Shown here: piece by piece, positions 39,972 to 40,980 of the stretch
Numbering within the stretch: the stretch's first letter is position 1
How the letters are laid out: every line of letters starts with the position of its first letter
Assembly (NCBI GenBank): GCA_025934075.1
Contig: JAICYT010000005.1
Location: 1-40,980, forward strand
From: Gemmatimonadaceae bacterium
GTDB taxonomy: Bacteria > Gemmatimonadota > Gemmatimonadetes > Gemmatimonadales > Gemmatimonadaceae
Direction of reading: 5' to 3'
Length of the DNA: 40,980 nt
Made by a program: the position numbers and the translations under genes
The notes under the pieces: model-generated
The model's input: only the letters and a program-made list of their open reading frames with translations
Database searches by the model: none
Told to the model about the DNA's origin: nothing

Positions 39972-40973
39972 GTGACGCTCAACGCGAAAGCGTATCGCAT
40001 CGCCGAGCGGCGTTTTTGGATGCGGGCAGTCGGCGTCGTGCCAATGGAGCATGAGGTTGACCTCCCTGGACTCGGCACCAGCGTTCGCGTGCTCACACAT
40101 GGCGCCGGGCCAACGATTGTGTTGGTGCATGGTGGCTCCAACGCGGCGGCATCATGGGCGCCGCTGGTGAAACGTCTGGCCGACTTCCGCTGCGTTATGA
40201 TCGAGCAGCCGGGCGCTGGCTTGAGCGAGCCGGCGAAGAAAGGACCGCGCCGGGTGCGCGACTACGCCGTTCAGATGTTGCGCGAGGTGCTCGATGCGAT
40301 CGGGCTCGATCAGTCAGCGATCGTCGCGAGCTCATTCGGCAGCTACATCGCTCTCGTATTCGCCGCTGCGCACCCCGAGCGAGTCTCGCGGATGGTGCAT
40401 CTAGGAGCGCCAGCGCTCGTTCCCGGTGTGCGTACACCGCTCCCGTTGCTGGCGCAATCATTTCCGATCGTTGGATCCGTGCTGCGCCATCTTCAGAAGC
40501 CATCGCTCGAAGGGTCAGCGCGCATGCTCGGCCAAATGGGACACGAAGCCGCGAGCCTCTCGCGTCCTGACATCATGGATATGCTCAAGTGGTACGCCGC
40601 GCTCAGCACGTACACGCCGACCCGTGAGAATGACGCGACGCTGTGCGGTCGCGTTCGGCGTCGTGACCTATTGTCGATGACGGATCTTTCATTGATCGCG
40701 ACACCGATGTCATTCTTTTGGGGTGAACGAGACACCTTCGGCGCGCCCGATGCCGCGCGCACGCTGGTGGACGCGATACCCAATGCGCGCCTCGAAATGG
40801 TGCCGGACGCCGGTCACCTGCCGTGGATCGACGCGTCCAAGAGAGCGGCGGAACATCTCGCGGCGTTCATGGCGCCGCGCCGTACGCTGTCGCGCAGAAG
40901 TCGGTCCGTCCGAGGACGCGTATCGCGATCCGCGGCGACCCCAAAAAGCTCGGCGGTCCTGAGAGTCGTTTGA
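39972..40973 (+). CDS. Alpha/beta hydrolase
   Basis: This 333-residue alpha/beta-hydrolase-fold protein has the oxyanion loop IVLVHGGSNAAASW, a nucleophile elbow VASSFGSYIAL in which Ala replaces the usual first Gly, the acid in FFWGERDTFGAPDA, and the catalytic His in VPDAGHLPWID. Esterase, lipase or C-C hydrolase activity is possible; the substrate is unknown. The last 30 or so residues are Arg/Ser-rich and lie outside the usual fold. Start choice is uncertain: the GTG used, the track start 32 codons earlier, or an ATG at 40020. It follows the amidase on the same strand after about 110 bases. Confidence 0.8.
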   Translation: MTLNAKAYRIAERRFWMRAVGVVPMEHEVDLPGLGTSVRVLTHGAGPTIVLVHGGSNAAASWAPLVKRLADFRCVMIEQPGAGLSEPAKKGPRRVRDYAVQMLREVLDAIGLDQSAIVASSFGSYIALVFAAAHPERVSRMVHLGAPALVPGVRTPLPLLAQSFPIVGSVLRHLQKPSLEGSARMLGQMGHEAASLSRPDIMDMLKWYAALSTYTPTRENDATLCGRVRRRDLLSMTDLSLIATPMSFFWGERDTFGAPDAARTLVDAIPNARLEMVPDAGHLPWIDASKRAAEHLAAFMAPRRTLSRRSRSVRGRVSRSAATPKSSAVLRVV

Positions 40974-40980
40974 TTCGCCA

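Noticed and set aside
39916-39975. 19-codon ORF overlapping the hydrolase GTG start (GTGA)
   Set aside because: The frame is simply the continuation of the amidase frame after its stop, and there is no ribosome site or conserved feature to support translation.

Overview
The window is high-GC chromosomal DNA from a free-living bacterium, most plausibly a member of the Gemmatimonadota. That assignment is an inference from gene content: a GlcDEF set, a homocysteine methyltransferase/methylenetetrahydrofolate reductase fusion beside MetH, an orphan carboxypeptidase-regulatory protein, and octamer repeats between genes. No rRNA, tRNA, CRISPR array, transposase or phage gene was seen. Genes are packed tightly, and many starts overlap the previous stop (ATGA, GTGA, TGATG).

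Layout. 1-6.7 kb (+): glcD-glcE-glcF (glycolate oxidase), ygfZ-type folate protein, NAD-dependent epimerase, DUF1802 protein. 6.8-7.0 kb (-): a small repeat-bearing lipoprotein. 7.3-9.4 kb (+): a molybdopterin oxidoreductase with a clear terminator. 9.4-9.8 kb: a gene-poor stretch holding an operator-like palindrome. 9.8-12.4 kb (+): MoxR/ChlI-like ATPase, GNAT acetyltransferase, cytidylate-kinase-like protein. 12.5-13.7 kb (-): MFS exporter. 13.8-15.1 kb (+): VWA protein, the probable partner of the ATPase. 15.2-17.6 kb (-): threonine dehydratase and a CopC-CopD fusion. 17.7-20.9 kb (+): nickel-transporter-like protein, short MutY, small membrane protein, citrate synthase. 21.0-21.5 kb (-): EVE protein. 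21.6-25.2 kb (+): a prolyl-oligopeptidase homologue that has lost its catalytic residues, then YggT, DUF167 and a receiver-like protein.

The most interesting region is 25.3-33.3 kb (+). A SAM-II-class riboswitch candidate and an adjoining intrinsic terminator precede five genes that touch or overlap: full-length metH, a homocysteine methyltransferase/MetF fusion, an FMN-binding protein with a flavinylation motif, an ApbE flavin transferase without a visible signal peptide, and an NqrB/RnfD-like membrane protein. Gene order suggests that a flavinylated electron-transfer module is co-expressed with methionine and one-carbon metabolism and shut off by SAM. One hypothesis is that it supplies electrons for MetH reactivation or methylene-THF reduction.

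33.4-41 kb: a small unknown protein, a DUF4287/SRPBCC protein (-), then a CbiX-like chelatase, acyl-CoA dehydrogenase, quinone oxidoreductase, a secreted carboxypeptidase-regulatory/plug-like protein, a Tat-exported amidase and an alpha/beta hydrolase (all +).
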